From assembly GCA_964581095.1 (NCBI GenBank), contig CAZONK010000124.1:1-10505 (forward strand): a stretch of DNA of 10,505 nucleotides, read 5' to 3'. The notes beneath the pieces are model-generated. The model worked only from the letters and a program-made list of their open reading frames with translations, was not told where the DNA came from and ran no database searches. Shown here one piece after another: positions 1 to 7,500 of this stretch. The position numbers and the translations under genes are program-made. Position 1 is the stretch's first letter; each line of letters opens with the position of its first letter. Source of the stretch: SZUA-230 sp964581095 (GTDB lineage Bacteria; Bacteroidota; Bacteroidia; Cytophagales; Cyclobacteriaceae).

Positions 1-484
1 TTTCCCATTCCAGAACCTCCATTTCTGAGGGTTTTCCAGATTTTATTTTCATACGAATTGCTGTTTTAACGGTATGGAATCCCTGGTTACCAGCAGCACC
101 GGGATTGATAAAAAGTAGATTGTTTACTTTATCAAACATTACTTTGAGAATATGACTGTGCCCACAAACAAGGATGCCGGGTTTATATTCTGTGAGCAAC
201 TTCAGGACGTTCCTATTGTATCCCGGAGGATTCCCTGCGATGTGAATAATGAGGATTTTCATCCCTTCCAAAGAAAAGAATAGATTCTCGGCTGAGGCCC
301 ATCCTTCACTTTTACTATCAATATTTCCTGATACGGAACGCAGGGTACATATTGAACCCAGTTTTTCCAGTATGTTTTTGTTACCTATATCACCCGCGTG
401 CCAGATTTCATCACATTCTGAAAAAAAGTTGACGGGCTTTTCATCAAGGCTACCATGTGTGTCGGAAATGATACCAATTTTCAA
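1..484 (-). CDS. YfcE-type metallophosphoesterase, C-terminal end cut off by window edge
   Basis: The minus-strand frame from 484 encodes 161 codons with no stop before the window edge, so only the last few residues of a typical 160-185 residue family member are missing. It has the dinuclear-metal phosphoesterase motifs in order: D8 and H10 in GIISDTHG, D32 in HAGDIGN, N54 in SGNID, H81 in IIHIAG, and H109/H111 in CGHSH, followed by the typical NPGAAG at 127-132. There is no signal peptide or membrane segment, so it is probably cytoplasmic. The family (YfcE/MJ0936) hydrolyses phosphodiesters in vitro; the physiological substrate is generally unknown and I do not assign one. No ATG precedes the first metal motif; the only usable start is TTG at 484-482, three bases after the stop of the AsmA-like gene, so translational coupling is likely. 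The family assignment is secure; the start is inferred. Confidence 0.88.
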   Translation of the reverse strand, partial: MKIGIISDTHGSLDEKPVNFFSECDEIWHAGDIGNKNILEKLGSICTLRSVSGNIDSKSEGWASAENLFFSLEGMKILIIHIAGNPPGYNRNVLKLLTEYKPGILVCGHSHILKVMFDKVNNLLFINPGAAGNQGFHTVKTAIRMKIKSGKPSEMEVLEWE

Positions 485-487
485 TGT

Positions 488-3400
488 TTAATCTTCTTTT
501 ATTCCCTCAGCTTTCAAGGATTTTTTGTCTTCTTTCTTTTCTTCCTTATCTCGTTTTTTCTCTTCCTTCTTTTGCCTTCTTATCCTTTTTTTATCTTTAA
601 TTTCTTTTGCTTCTTTGTTTAGTTTCTTGATTTCTTTTCTGTTGTTTCGTGCCCCAATACTACTTACTACCCCACTAAGTGCTGTCTTAGCCAAATAACT
701 AAACACTGACTTAGATGTATCTCTTTCGGAATAGATATCACCATCACGTGGAATTAAAAATTTTGGGTTATTTCGGTTGATAACAAATGTATTGGCAAAA
801 AATGTTACAAAAGCCGGTCCCATTCCTTTTTTTGAATCTGTCTTTTTATTTATTGCTTTTACATGCAGATCATTATAGTACATCGTCATATTTCCGATAG
901 TATAGTCGTTATTACCAGTTACACGAAGATCCATTTTCGAAAGCAATCCACTTTTAATCTGAACATTTACATTTGGTACCAGCATCTTATTAAGTTTTGT
1001 AAGATCCATTTTTCCAAGATGCCCGATATATGTATGGCCATTTTCAGGATCAATAAGATCATATTCAAAACCTACCTGCAATTCCCCGGCACCCATTAAC
1101 TGAGTGCTGGCACTTATCTGCATAATTGTATCTTTTGAAAGCGATACACTATCATTTGTAAGGTTATGGATTCCTGCTGTCAAATTGGTAAAATCCAGAA
1201 AACCTGATCTACTGGAACCAGGTGCAAGTTCTTCATACTGTATCTTGCCCTGGTTTAAAATAATATTATTGATTGTGACAGGAAAGGGAATGTCGCGGAT
1301 CATTTTTTGAGGCATATAACGTATTTGATCCTCGGGGAAAGGAATGTTTTTATCTCTGAATAGCTGAATATCAATTGAGTCTATATATACTTCCTGAATA
1401 TTAAGTACCTGTTTTGAAACTAATTTATTGAAATCAAATCCACTAATGCGAATTTTATTATTCTGTATAAACATCCAGTCAGTTTGTTTTCCTACTTTAT
1501 AGCCATATTCAAGTTTTGGTATTTTGGGCTCATATTGAAACCCCTTAATGTCCACTAGGCCCAATGAAGTCGATAAGTAAATGCTCTGGATATCAAGTGA
1601 GTTTAAATCATTGGAAAGCAGGTCTTTAAGATTATTAATGTGTAAATCTATATTGTTAGCATACAGATTATTTGGATTATTCTGATAGTAATTCAGCCTT
1701 GTAACATCCAGGTTGAAATCAGGAATTTGAGTGGTTTTATTTTTTTGACTGATAGTCATTTTCCCATTTCTTAGTCGGATCTTCGTTACCCAAATTGTAT
1801 CATTAAATAAATTTTCTTTAGCATTTTGTTTTTGACTAGATGAGTCTGGTAAATAGAAGTTGATTTCAGGTTGAATACTTACTATGCTGTCAAATACGTA
1901 ATTTTTATTTAATAAATTCCAAAGCCAGTCTTTTCCATAAACCGAAAATTCCGGAATTGCTGCTTCAATTTTAGTATTGTTTGAATTTACGCCAGCATAA
2001 ATTCCAGAGAGTTGTATGTGCTCATTCGAATTAATATTGATGGATGTGATAAACGCGGAATCAAGTTCTTTGATCCCCGAATAATTAACATTTTCTGACT
2101 GGAATTCAAAATTGTCTAAAAATGACAAGGAGGCATCAATTTCAGTGGTAGAGTCAATTTCAATATTGTTAATGGTAAAATTTACCCTGGAAGTGGCAAT
2201 TTGATGTTGAATAGAGTCATTTTGATACCGCGTATAAAACTGCCCATTTTCAATTGAGAATTTTTCCACCTGGTACAATACTGAACTGACCAGTGATTTT
2301 TTTTCCTTATTTTCAAATTTTGTTGAATTCTGAGAAGTGATTAAAAGATCAACTCTAGGTTCCTGTAGTCTAATCTCCTTTATACTTAACTTTTTTGAAA
2401 CAAAAAGTTGCCCGGGAATCAATCCTGTAATAGATAATAGTGGAATATTTATGTTATATTTATTATCAGCCAAATTACCATTTGGTAGTATTCTCAGGTT
2501 CTTGATTTCAAAGAGCGAGTCAGCTTTTGAAAGGAAAATATGTTCCCCGGAAATTCTATGGGTATTTTTTAATATTGCAGAGTTAAATGCACCGGTTTCA
2601 AATTGCATCAACCTTGTATCCCACTGGTATTCTTCACCTGAGCGGAAGAATGAAAAATCATTTATGGTGGTATTGATGCTATCTAATTTTTTTGAACCAT
2701 CGGTTTTGGTGGTGATGTCAACCGTTCCTGTTTTAAGTTGAAAGTACCCGATCTGGATAGAATCTATCGGGAGAGCATTTGAGGCATCTGATGCACTCAC
2801 TGTTGGAGTCTGGAGAGTATCAATCACTGAAATGAGTTTTGGGTTGTTCAACAGGATACTATCTATTTTAATTGATTTGTTGTTTATTGCCCTGAACCAA
2901 TCTAAACCAACCAACCTCAACTCATCAATTGTAAAATGATTTAGAGATTTCATCTTTGTTGTATAAGATAATTTTGAAATCTGAATATCACCTGAATTGC
3001 TATCAAACAACAGCCGGTTTGTTGTAAGTACATTGGTACTGTTACTTGGTCGAGCCACAATATTTTCGGCACCCATTTTAATTGCGTTTATTCCTAATAT
3101 TTGATTTTCCGTATCTTCCATCAAAGAATCAATCCTGATATTTGACAAAGAAAGATTTATATGGTCACCCCGGAATAGCTGGCTATTATCTGCTTTTCTT
3201 ACACTAATGATTGAATTCGTGATGTTGAATGATCGAAGGAAAAGACCAGGAAAAACAGATCTAATTAAAGGATAGGTATTTTTTGGGTCAAAATTAAATT
3301 TAGAATTAGAAGAACTCTTGCGGTCCATCCTTATACTTATTACAGGCTGCAATAGTGTTAATGAATCACCTGCCAGTAAACCGGTCTTGAATGCAGATTT

Positions 3401-4753
3401 AAAATCAATACCATTCAATCTCCATCCGGGCGAAACAATTGAATAGCTCCCAAGCTTTTTCCCGGGCAATGGTTGAAATGAAATGCTGTCCATATTCCAA
3501 AACCCCTTTTTAAAGTTGATGTCGATATCATTAATTAATAAATTATGGTGCATCTTAATCAGTTCAACATAGTACTGATCTATATGAAGATTTAGGTCTA
3601 TTTCATCAAGCAATATTTCAGGATCTTGTAAGTGGAGGCTATCCACCTTCAGGTCGGACATGAGAAAGTCAACACCTTTGAATGTGATTGTATGTAATTG
3701 TTGATCAATTGGAAAATTGTATTCGATGTCGGTATCATTGAGAATTATACTACCGAAATGAATATCTGGTATTTCTAATCTTTTGCTTGGGGATTTATCG
3801 TTTGAATCAAGTACCATATTGATCTTTATACTACCCTTTCCAAAATCAAGTGTTCCTGCAGTTATGTTAGTTCTGTAAATCATTTGTTTCAGATCAATAT
3901 TTTTTACTGAAATCTGCGGAAAATCGAATTCATAGGATGTTTTCAATGACGAACCTGGTATGAGTTGCAAACCTTCAACAAAAAGGGTGGAATCTTTTGA
4001 GGACAACCATAAACGGTCGAAACTCAACTCATGATCTTTCAAAATAAGAAACTTCTCATTTCTGATTTCAACTTCGAAATTTTCAGTAATAAAAAATGCA
4101 TTAGATCGGATAGAATTGTCAACCTGTAGTTCTTTTATTAATATGGTTATATCGGTAATTTTAATGGTCCCAACAGAATCCGGTAGAATATTCACGAATT
4201 TCAAATCAGCATTTTTTATGGATAGTTCATTGATTTTAAATTCTTTGAGGTAGGATTCCAGCGTGCGTATTGCATTTTCCTTTTTTTCATCGTTTGTAGC
4301 TTTGGTCTGACTGTTTTGTATAATTTCGAATGATGGTTTAATAAGCTCCAGCGCATTAATTTGAAGCCGTTTATAAATAGCAAATTCCAAAAGACTGTTG
4401 ACTTCAATGGATAATAACGCTGCTTCCAGATCAAAACCACCTTTATCCGAATTTGAAAGCTTAAATACAGAATCCTGTTCAATGTTAAAATCAATGAGTG
4501 TGAGCTTTTTCCTGAAAATATTAAATTTTACTTTGTCATACTTGATCGAATATTTTCCACGTGTCTCGTATTGAACAAAATCCATAAGAAATTTACCGAC
4601 CACTCGTTCGGAATAGGCAATCAATGAAGCTTGAAAAACAAAAAGGAGAATTCCGACCACAATCCCGATATATGGCGTAAATCGCAGTAAGGGAATAAAA
4701 AGTGGCAGGCGCTTTTTTACTTTATTTTCTGCTATGGATTTGGTTATACGCAT
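488..4753 (-). CDS. Large AsmA/DUF748-like membrane-anchored beta-groove protein
   Basis: A 1421-residue protein. An open frame extends one codon further to a TTG at 4756, but I prefer the ATG at 4753. A basic N-terminus is followed by one hydrophobic segment (about residues 26-48), which should anchor it in the inner membrane with the rest in the periplasm. The body is almost all alternating short beta-strands in a recurring pattern: a hydrophobic strand, an I-x-S-I or N-x-I-x-L type turn, and a strand ending in a K/P-x-I/V pair. Examples are INALELIKPSFEII near 133-146, IKIDSILLNNPKLIS near 662-676, and TINNIILNQGKIQYEEL in the C-terminal quarter. This is the texture of the AsmA/TamB/YhdP/DUF748 repeating beta-groove group, whose studied members work in outer-membrane biogenesis or phospholipid transfer between membranes. 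The last 53 residues are highly charged (mostly Lys and Glu) and probably helical or disordered. It lies 37 bases after the decarboxylase stop with no terminator between. Class by fold pattern is fairly sure; function is inferred. Confidence 0.8.
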   Translation of the reverse strand: MRITKSIAENKVKKRLPLFIPLLRFTPYIGIVVGILLFVFQASLIAYSERVVGKFLMDFVQYETRGKYSIKYDKVKFNIFRKKLTLIDFNIEQDSVFKLSNSDKGGFDLEAALLSIEVNSLLEFAIYKRLQINALELIKPSFEIIQNSQTKATNDEKKENAIRTLESYLKEFKINELSIKNADLKFVNILPDSVGTIKITDITILIKELQVDNSIRSNAFFITENFEVEIRNEKFLILKDHELSFDRLWLSSKDSTLFVEGLQLIPGSSLKTSYEFDFPQISVKNIDLKQMIYRTNITAGTLDFGKGSIKINMVLDSNDKSPSKRLEIPDIHFGSIILNDTDIEYNFPIDQQLHTITFKGVDFLMSDLKVDSLHLQDPEILLDEIDLNLHIDQYYVELIKMHHNLLINDIDINFKKGFWNMDSISFQPLPGKKLGSYSIVSPGWRLNGIDFKSAFKTGLLAGDSLTLLQPVISIRMDRKSSSNSKFNFDPKNTYPLIRSVFPGLFLRSFNITNSIISVRKADNSQLFRGDHINLSLSNIRIDSLMEDTENQILGINAIKMGAENIVARPSNSTNVLTTNRLLFDSNSGDIQISKLSYTTKMKSLNHFTIDELRLVGLDWFRAINNKSIKIDSILLNNPKLISVIDTLQTPTVSASDASNALPIDSIQIGYFQLKTGTVDITTKTDGSKKLDSINTTINDFSFFRSGEEYQWDTRLMQFETGAFNSAILKNTHRISGEHIFLSKADSLFEIKNLRILPNGNLADNKYNINIPLLSITGLIPGQLFVSKKLSIKEIRLQEPRVDLLITSQNSTKFENKEKKSLVSSVLYQVEKFSIENGQFYTRYQNDSIQHQIATSRVNFTINNIEIDSTTEIDASLSFLDNFEFQSENVNYSGIKELDSAFITSININSNEHIQLSGIYAGVNSNNTKIEAAIPEFSVYGKDWLWNLLNKNYVFDSIVSIQPEINFYLPDSSSQKQNAKENLFNDTIWVTKIRLRNGKMTISQKNKTTQIPDFNLDVTRLNYYQNNPNNLYANNIDLHINNLKDLLSNDLNSLDIQSIYLSTSLGLVDIKGFQYEPKIPKLEYGYKVGKQTDWMFIQNNKIRISGFDFNKLVSKQVLNIQEVYIDSIDIQLFRDKNIPFPEDQIRYMPQKMIRDIPFPVTINNIILNQGKIQYEELAPGSSRSGFLDFTNLTAGIHNLTNDSVSLSKDTIMQISASTQLMGAGELQVGFEYDLIDPENGHTYIGHLGKMDLTKLNKMLVPNVNVQIKSGLLSKMDLRVTGNNDYTIGNMTMYYNDLHVKAINKKTDSKKGMGPAFVTFFANTFVINRNNPKFLIPRDGDIYSERDTSKSVFSYLAKTALSGVVSSIGARNNRKEIKKLNKEAKEIKDKKRIRRQKKEEKKRDKEEKKEDKKSLKAEGIKED

Positions 4754-4790
4754 CAATTCATAAAATAAACTTAAAAAACCAACTTCTCAA

Positions 4791-6248
4791 CTAATTGATA
4801 GAAGATTTAGAGGTAATGTGTTCTATTTTTTCTGTCAGCAGAACCAGGGTTTTGTCAATTGTTTGAAGATGAGTCCTGAATACCAGGATTGCTACTCTAA
4901 GCCACAAATTACCGTTAATAGTAGTTGAGGAGAGGAACACCCTTCCATCTTGATGAATATCTGAGATTAATCGTTTGTTAGTCTCATTTATATTTTTACC
5001 CACGCCGTATCTAAACATCACTACAGACAAGTCGGGAGGTTGATAAGCTTCAAATCCTGGAATTAAAGTTATTTTTTCATAAAAATACTTTGCGAGAAGG
5101 TGCTTTTCTTCCAGTGCCGCTCGAAAAGGAGCTAAACCATGAATACGTAATGGGAGCCACATACGCAAACCCCGGAAGTGTTTGGTAAGTTCAGGGGATA
5201 CATCGGCAGGGGATATTTCTTCTTCAACCTCAATAGCATCCTGCATGTAGTTGGCCTGGTATGAGAATGCCGATTGAAGAAATTGAGCATCCTTTACGAG
5301 AATGACACCCAGGCCATAGGGAAGAAAAAGGCTTTTATGTGGATCCAGAACAATTGAATCGGCGGAATTGATGTCTTTCAATTTTGACTTTAGTGTTTCT
5401 GATAGTAGAAAAAAGCCTCCATAGGCCCCATCAACATGATGCCAGATATCAAAAGTCTGGCATACTTTTGAAAGTTCTTTAATAGGATCTATTATTCCTG
5501 CATCCGTTGTTCCTGCCGAACTAATAAGTAAGAATGGTTTTCGCCCATTGTTAATATCATTTTCTACTATATCATGAAACAAATGCGGATCAATTCGTAA
5601 TTCGTTTGTCAATGGAATTTTTTGAATGTGGGCAAATTCCATTCCTGCTATTTTAATGGCTTTGGTTATGCTATGGTGAGTTTGATCACTAAAATATATT
5701 ACAGATTTTCGGATGTTTTCAGGTGTAATTTTCTTTGCTTCCCGTGCTGCAATCACAGCAGTGAGATTTGCAATGCTTCCTCCGGAAGCCAGGTTACCCC
5801 ACGCGGTATCCGGAAACCCCACAAGATTTATCATCCACCTGATTAGTTCATTTTCGATTTTAACTGCTCCGGGATCTGCATAAAATATACCAGAATACCT
5901 GTTTGTAATGTCTGCCCAATAGTCACCTAACGCCGATGTGTATAAACCACCACCGGGAATGTATCCGAGATGCCCGCCAGAGGCAGGATTGATACCGGGT
6001 GTATCAACCGATTTTACTACCATCGAAAATATTTCATCGGGATCCATTCCTTCATTCTTAAATGGAAGCTCAAGATCTGCAATGGATTTTCTATCGGATG
6101 AATAAGCACTTGATTCCTCAAGATCTTCAAGAAATGATTCTGTTATTTTGTTAACTTTTGTAATTAGTTTATACCTTTCTTCCGCAACAGGTTCAAGTTC
6201 TTTTGCCTTGTTCTCTAATTCTTTGATTTTTGCAATATCAATGTGCAT
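4791..6248 (-). CDS. PLP-dependent group II amino acid decarboxylase family protein
   Basis: 485 residues, the usual length for group II (aromatic amino acid / glutamate / cysteine sulfinate-like) decarboxylases of fold type I. Visible landmarks: the substrate-side segment NPASGGHLGYIPGGG (87-101), the phosphate-binding LASGGSIANL (153-162), H191 in SDQTHHS as the ring-stacking His, D273 in HVDGAYGG as the pyridine-N aspartate, and K305 in LDPHKSLFLPYG as the Schiff-base lysine. The motif is HKS rather than HKW of the aromatic decarboxylases, so it belongs to a less studied bacterial subgroup and the substrate cannot be named. The segment 345-360 (ISPADVSPELTKHFRG), where a mobile-loop Tyr is expected, contains no Tyr. 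ATG at 6248 is the natural start; no Shine-Dalgarno sequence is seen, as is common in Bacteroidota. No signal peptide, so cytoplasmic. It is the first gene of the leftward unit. Family is secure, substrate unknown. Confidence 0.92.
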   Translation of the reverse strand: MHIDIAKIKELENKAKELEPVAEERYKLITKVNKITESFLEDLEESSAYSSDRKSIADLELPFKNEGMDPDEIFSMVVKSVDTPGINPASGGHLGYIPGGGLYTSALGDYWADITNRYSGIFYADPGAVKIENELIRWMINLVGFPDTAWGNLASGGSIANLTAVIAAREAKKITPENIRKSVIYFSDQTHHSITKAIKIAGMEFAHIQKIPLTNELRIDPHLFHDIVENDINNGRKPFLLISSAGTTDAGIIDPIKELSKVCQTFDIWHHVDGAYGGFFLLSETLKSKLKDINSADSIVLDPHKSLFLPYGLGVILVKDAQFLQSAFSYQANYMQDAIEVEEEISPADVSPELTKHFRGLRMWLPLRIHGLAPFRAALEEKHLLAKYFYEKITLIPGFEAYQPPDLSVVMFRYGVGKNINETNKRLISDIHQDGRVFLSSTTINGNLWLRVAILVFRTHLQTIDKTLVLLTEKIEHITSKSSIN

Positions 6249-6273
6249 GGCTTAAATATAGGGATTTCAGTAC

Positions 6274-6300
6274 TTGACTTTTAACAATCATTTATATTTG
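6274..6300 (+). promoter_or_regulatory. Bacteroidota-type promoter for the thioredoxin-fold gene
   Basis: TATATTTG at 6293-6300 fits the Bacteroidota -7 consensus TAnnTTTG exactly, and TTGAC at 6274-6278 supplies the upstream element. From the end of TTG (6276) to the -7 box is 16 bases, slightly short but acceptable. Transcription would start a few bases past 6300, giving a very short leader before the ATG at 6320. This is consensus matching by eye in AT-rich DNA. Confidence 0.55.
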
Positions 6301-6311
6301 TTTATCAAATA
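6295..6311. repeat. Short perfect inverted repeat overlapping the -7 element
   Basis: TATTTG, five bases (TTTAT), then CAAATA: two perfect 6-base arms in the divergent spacer. The left arm is part of the -7 box of the rightward promoter, and the start site would fall in the right arm, so it is placed where an operator would be. In AT-rich DNA such a repeat can occur by chance, and no regulator gene is next to it. Confidence 0.3.
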
Positions 6312-6319
6312 ATAAAGTT

Positions 6320-6886
6320 ATGGCACTTACTCCATCTAATATGGTCGATCTGGGTTCTAAAGCGCCCGATTTTGAACTTCAGGATACCGTAACCGGCGGC
6401 CTCATGACACTGAATAACCTTAAGTCAGACGAAGCGACCCTAATCATGTTTATATGTAACCATTGCCCTTATGTAAAGCACGTACGTGAAGAATTGGTCC
6501 GGCTGGCAAATGACTACATTCCTAAAAACGTTTCGTTAATAGCCATAAGTAGCAACGATATTGAGAGCTATCCTGAAGACTCCCCGGAACTTATGAAAGA
6601 AGAAGCCCTTACCTGGAATTATCCATTTCCCTACCTATTTGATGAGACACAAAAGGTAGCCCACTCATACCAGGCAGCTTGCACACCTGACTTTTTTCTT
6701 TATAATAAAAATATGGAACTCGTATACCGGGGTCAACTTGATGACTCCCGACCAGGGAATGAAATGCCACTTACCGGTAAAGACCTCCGTATGGCTATTG
6801 ATAGTCTTTTGAACAATGTTCCTTTTCCCACAAATCAAATACCAAGCGTGGGGTGCAATATTAAGTGGAAGGAGAAGGAGGGATAA
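6320..6886 (+). CDS. Thioredoxin-fold (AhpC/TSA-like) protein with CNHC active site
   Basis: 188 residues, a complete thioredoxin-like domain without signal peptide, so presumably cytoplasmic. The N-terminal GSKAPDFELQD (12-22) is the usual opening of AhpC/TSA and TlpA-like proteins. The active site is C46 and C49 in FICNHCPYVKH, a hallmark of a conserved bacterial 'thioredoxin family protein' group of about 180-200 residues. P123 in ACTPDFFLY is the cis-Pro position, preceded by C121; a further Cys, C179, sits in the C-terminal SVGCNIKWK. Two redox Cys in a CxxC make thiol-disulfide exchange or peroxiredoxin-like reduction likely, but I know of no defined substrate. ATG at 6320 fits the promoter just upstream. 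It is transcribed away from the decarboxylase; no clear terminator follows. Fold secure, role inferred. Confidence 0.92.
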   Translation: MALTPSNMVDLGSKAPDFELQDTVTGGLMTLNNLKSDEATLIMFICNHCPYVKHVREELVRLANDYIPKNVSLIAISSNDIESYPEDSPELMKEEALTWNYPFPYLFDETQKVAHSYQAACTPDFFLYNKNMELVYRGQLDDSRPGNEMPLTGKDLRMAIDSLLNNVPFPTNQIPSVGCNIKWKEKEG

Positions 6887-7014
6887 TTGTAGGACCGTAT
6901 TTTTAGCTACTGTTCACATTTGAGTTCCAATTTTGACAATTTATTCTCAATTTGTGTAACCTTTTTGGTAACCGCTGGTTTACCTACATGAAATTTAAAT
7001 TATAAAATTAGCTC
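6887..7014 (+). promoter_or_regulatory. Spacer with possible promoter elements and a small dyad
   Basis: No coding sequence is visible in these 128 bases. Three copies of CAATTT occur at 6928, 6937 and 6948, with a TTGACA at 6933-6938 that could be an upstream promoter element, but no convincing -7 box follows at the right distance. At 6967-6984, GGTAACC and GGTTTACC form a 7-base-pair dyad with one bulged T around GCT. Either could have controlled the sigma factor relic that follows. Evidence is weak. Confidence 0.2.
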
Positions 7015-7377
7015 TTGGATTCAATTTCTGATAATGCATTAATGACCTGGGTAAATGAGGGCGATATTGACCGTCTTGGACTGCTATTCGAGCGCTATCA
7101 TAAACTTCTTTTTACTTTCTTTTATAGAATACATTGTAACGCAGGAATTAGTGAAGATTTAACACAAGATGTGTTTGTTCGAATATTACGATACAGGAAG
7201 GGGTTTAAAGGCGATGGTTCTTTCAAAATCTGGATGTTTCATATTGCATGAAATGTAAGCAATGACCAATTCAAGAAAGATAACCAACGTAGGTTTGCTA
7301 CAAATGATATTGAACAGTGGAAAGAGAAGGAGGTTGATGAAATTGAAAAGGAGTCATCTGAGCTTAAAGAAATATAA
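7015..7377 (+). pseudogene. Broken ECF sigma-70 factor gene (region 2 only, in-frame TGA)
   Basis: From TTG at 7015 the frame encodes 78 residues that match the first part of an ECF sigma factor: SISDNALMTWVNEGD, then LGLLFERYHKLLFTFFYRI (region 2.1), SEDLTQDVFVRILRYR (region 2.2, core RNA polymerase contact), and FKIWMFHIA leading into the -10 recognition helix. A TGA at 7249-7251 ends it exactly where this family has Arg (WMFHIA-R-NV). After the TGA the same frame continues with good sigma-like sequence (NVSNDQFKKDNQ, then a Glu/Lys-rich linker) to TAA at 7375-7377. A single C-to-T change (CGA to TGA) explains the interruption. Region 4, the -35 binding domain, is missing: a full protein would be about 180-190 residues. 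The TTG start may itself be a mutated ATG; TAG lies two codons upstream. Sigma identity is strong; loss of function is inferred from two separate lesions. Confidence 0.85.
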
Positions 7378-7398
7378 AATATAAATAATGAATACAAA

Positions 7399-7428
7399 AT
7401 GAGTTCCTGAGACCAGGAGCTCATTTTT
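7399..7428 (+). terminator. Strong rho-independent terminator
   Basis: An 11-base-pair stem (7399-7409 with 7414-7424) contains a single G-U pair and closes a 4-base AGAC loop; it is followed by a T run at 7424-7428. An A run just before the stem means the structure could also work on the opposite strand. It insulates the permease gene from transcription through the sigma relic. Confidence 0.88.
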
Positions 7429-7500
7429 GTATAATAAACGTGCAACTTTTTAACAGAAAAACTATCTTTATTAATAACCATCAACACAAATCACTATACC

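Noticed and set aside
249..491. Open frame of 80 codons on the plus strand
   Set aside because: It lies opposite the phosphoesterase gene, whose minus-strand translation carries all the family metal-binding motifs; the plus-strand reading shows no family features.
2337..2741. 134-codon plus-strand open frame inside the AsmA-like gene
   Set aside because: It is antisense to a continuous, well-patterned beta-rich protein, has no ribosome binding site or promoter, and its translation is unrecognisable.
4754..4756. TTG as the start of the AsmA-like gene, one codon before the ATG
   Set aside because: The ATG at 4753 is the stronger codon and adjacent; choosing TTG changes the protein by only one residue.
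7249..7251. TGA in the sigma factor as a recoded (selenocysteine) codon
   Set aside because: The family has Arg here, CGA to TGA is a simple transition, the protein also lacks region 4, and no clear recoding stem-loop is evident just downstream.
7430..7435. TATAAT next to the terminator as a promoter for the permease
   Set aside because: An upstream element at proper spacing would fall inside the terminator stem and does not match; Bacteroidota promoters use TAnnTTTG rather than TATAAT.
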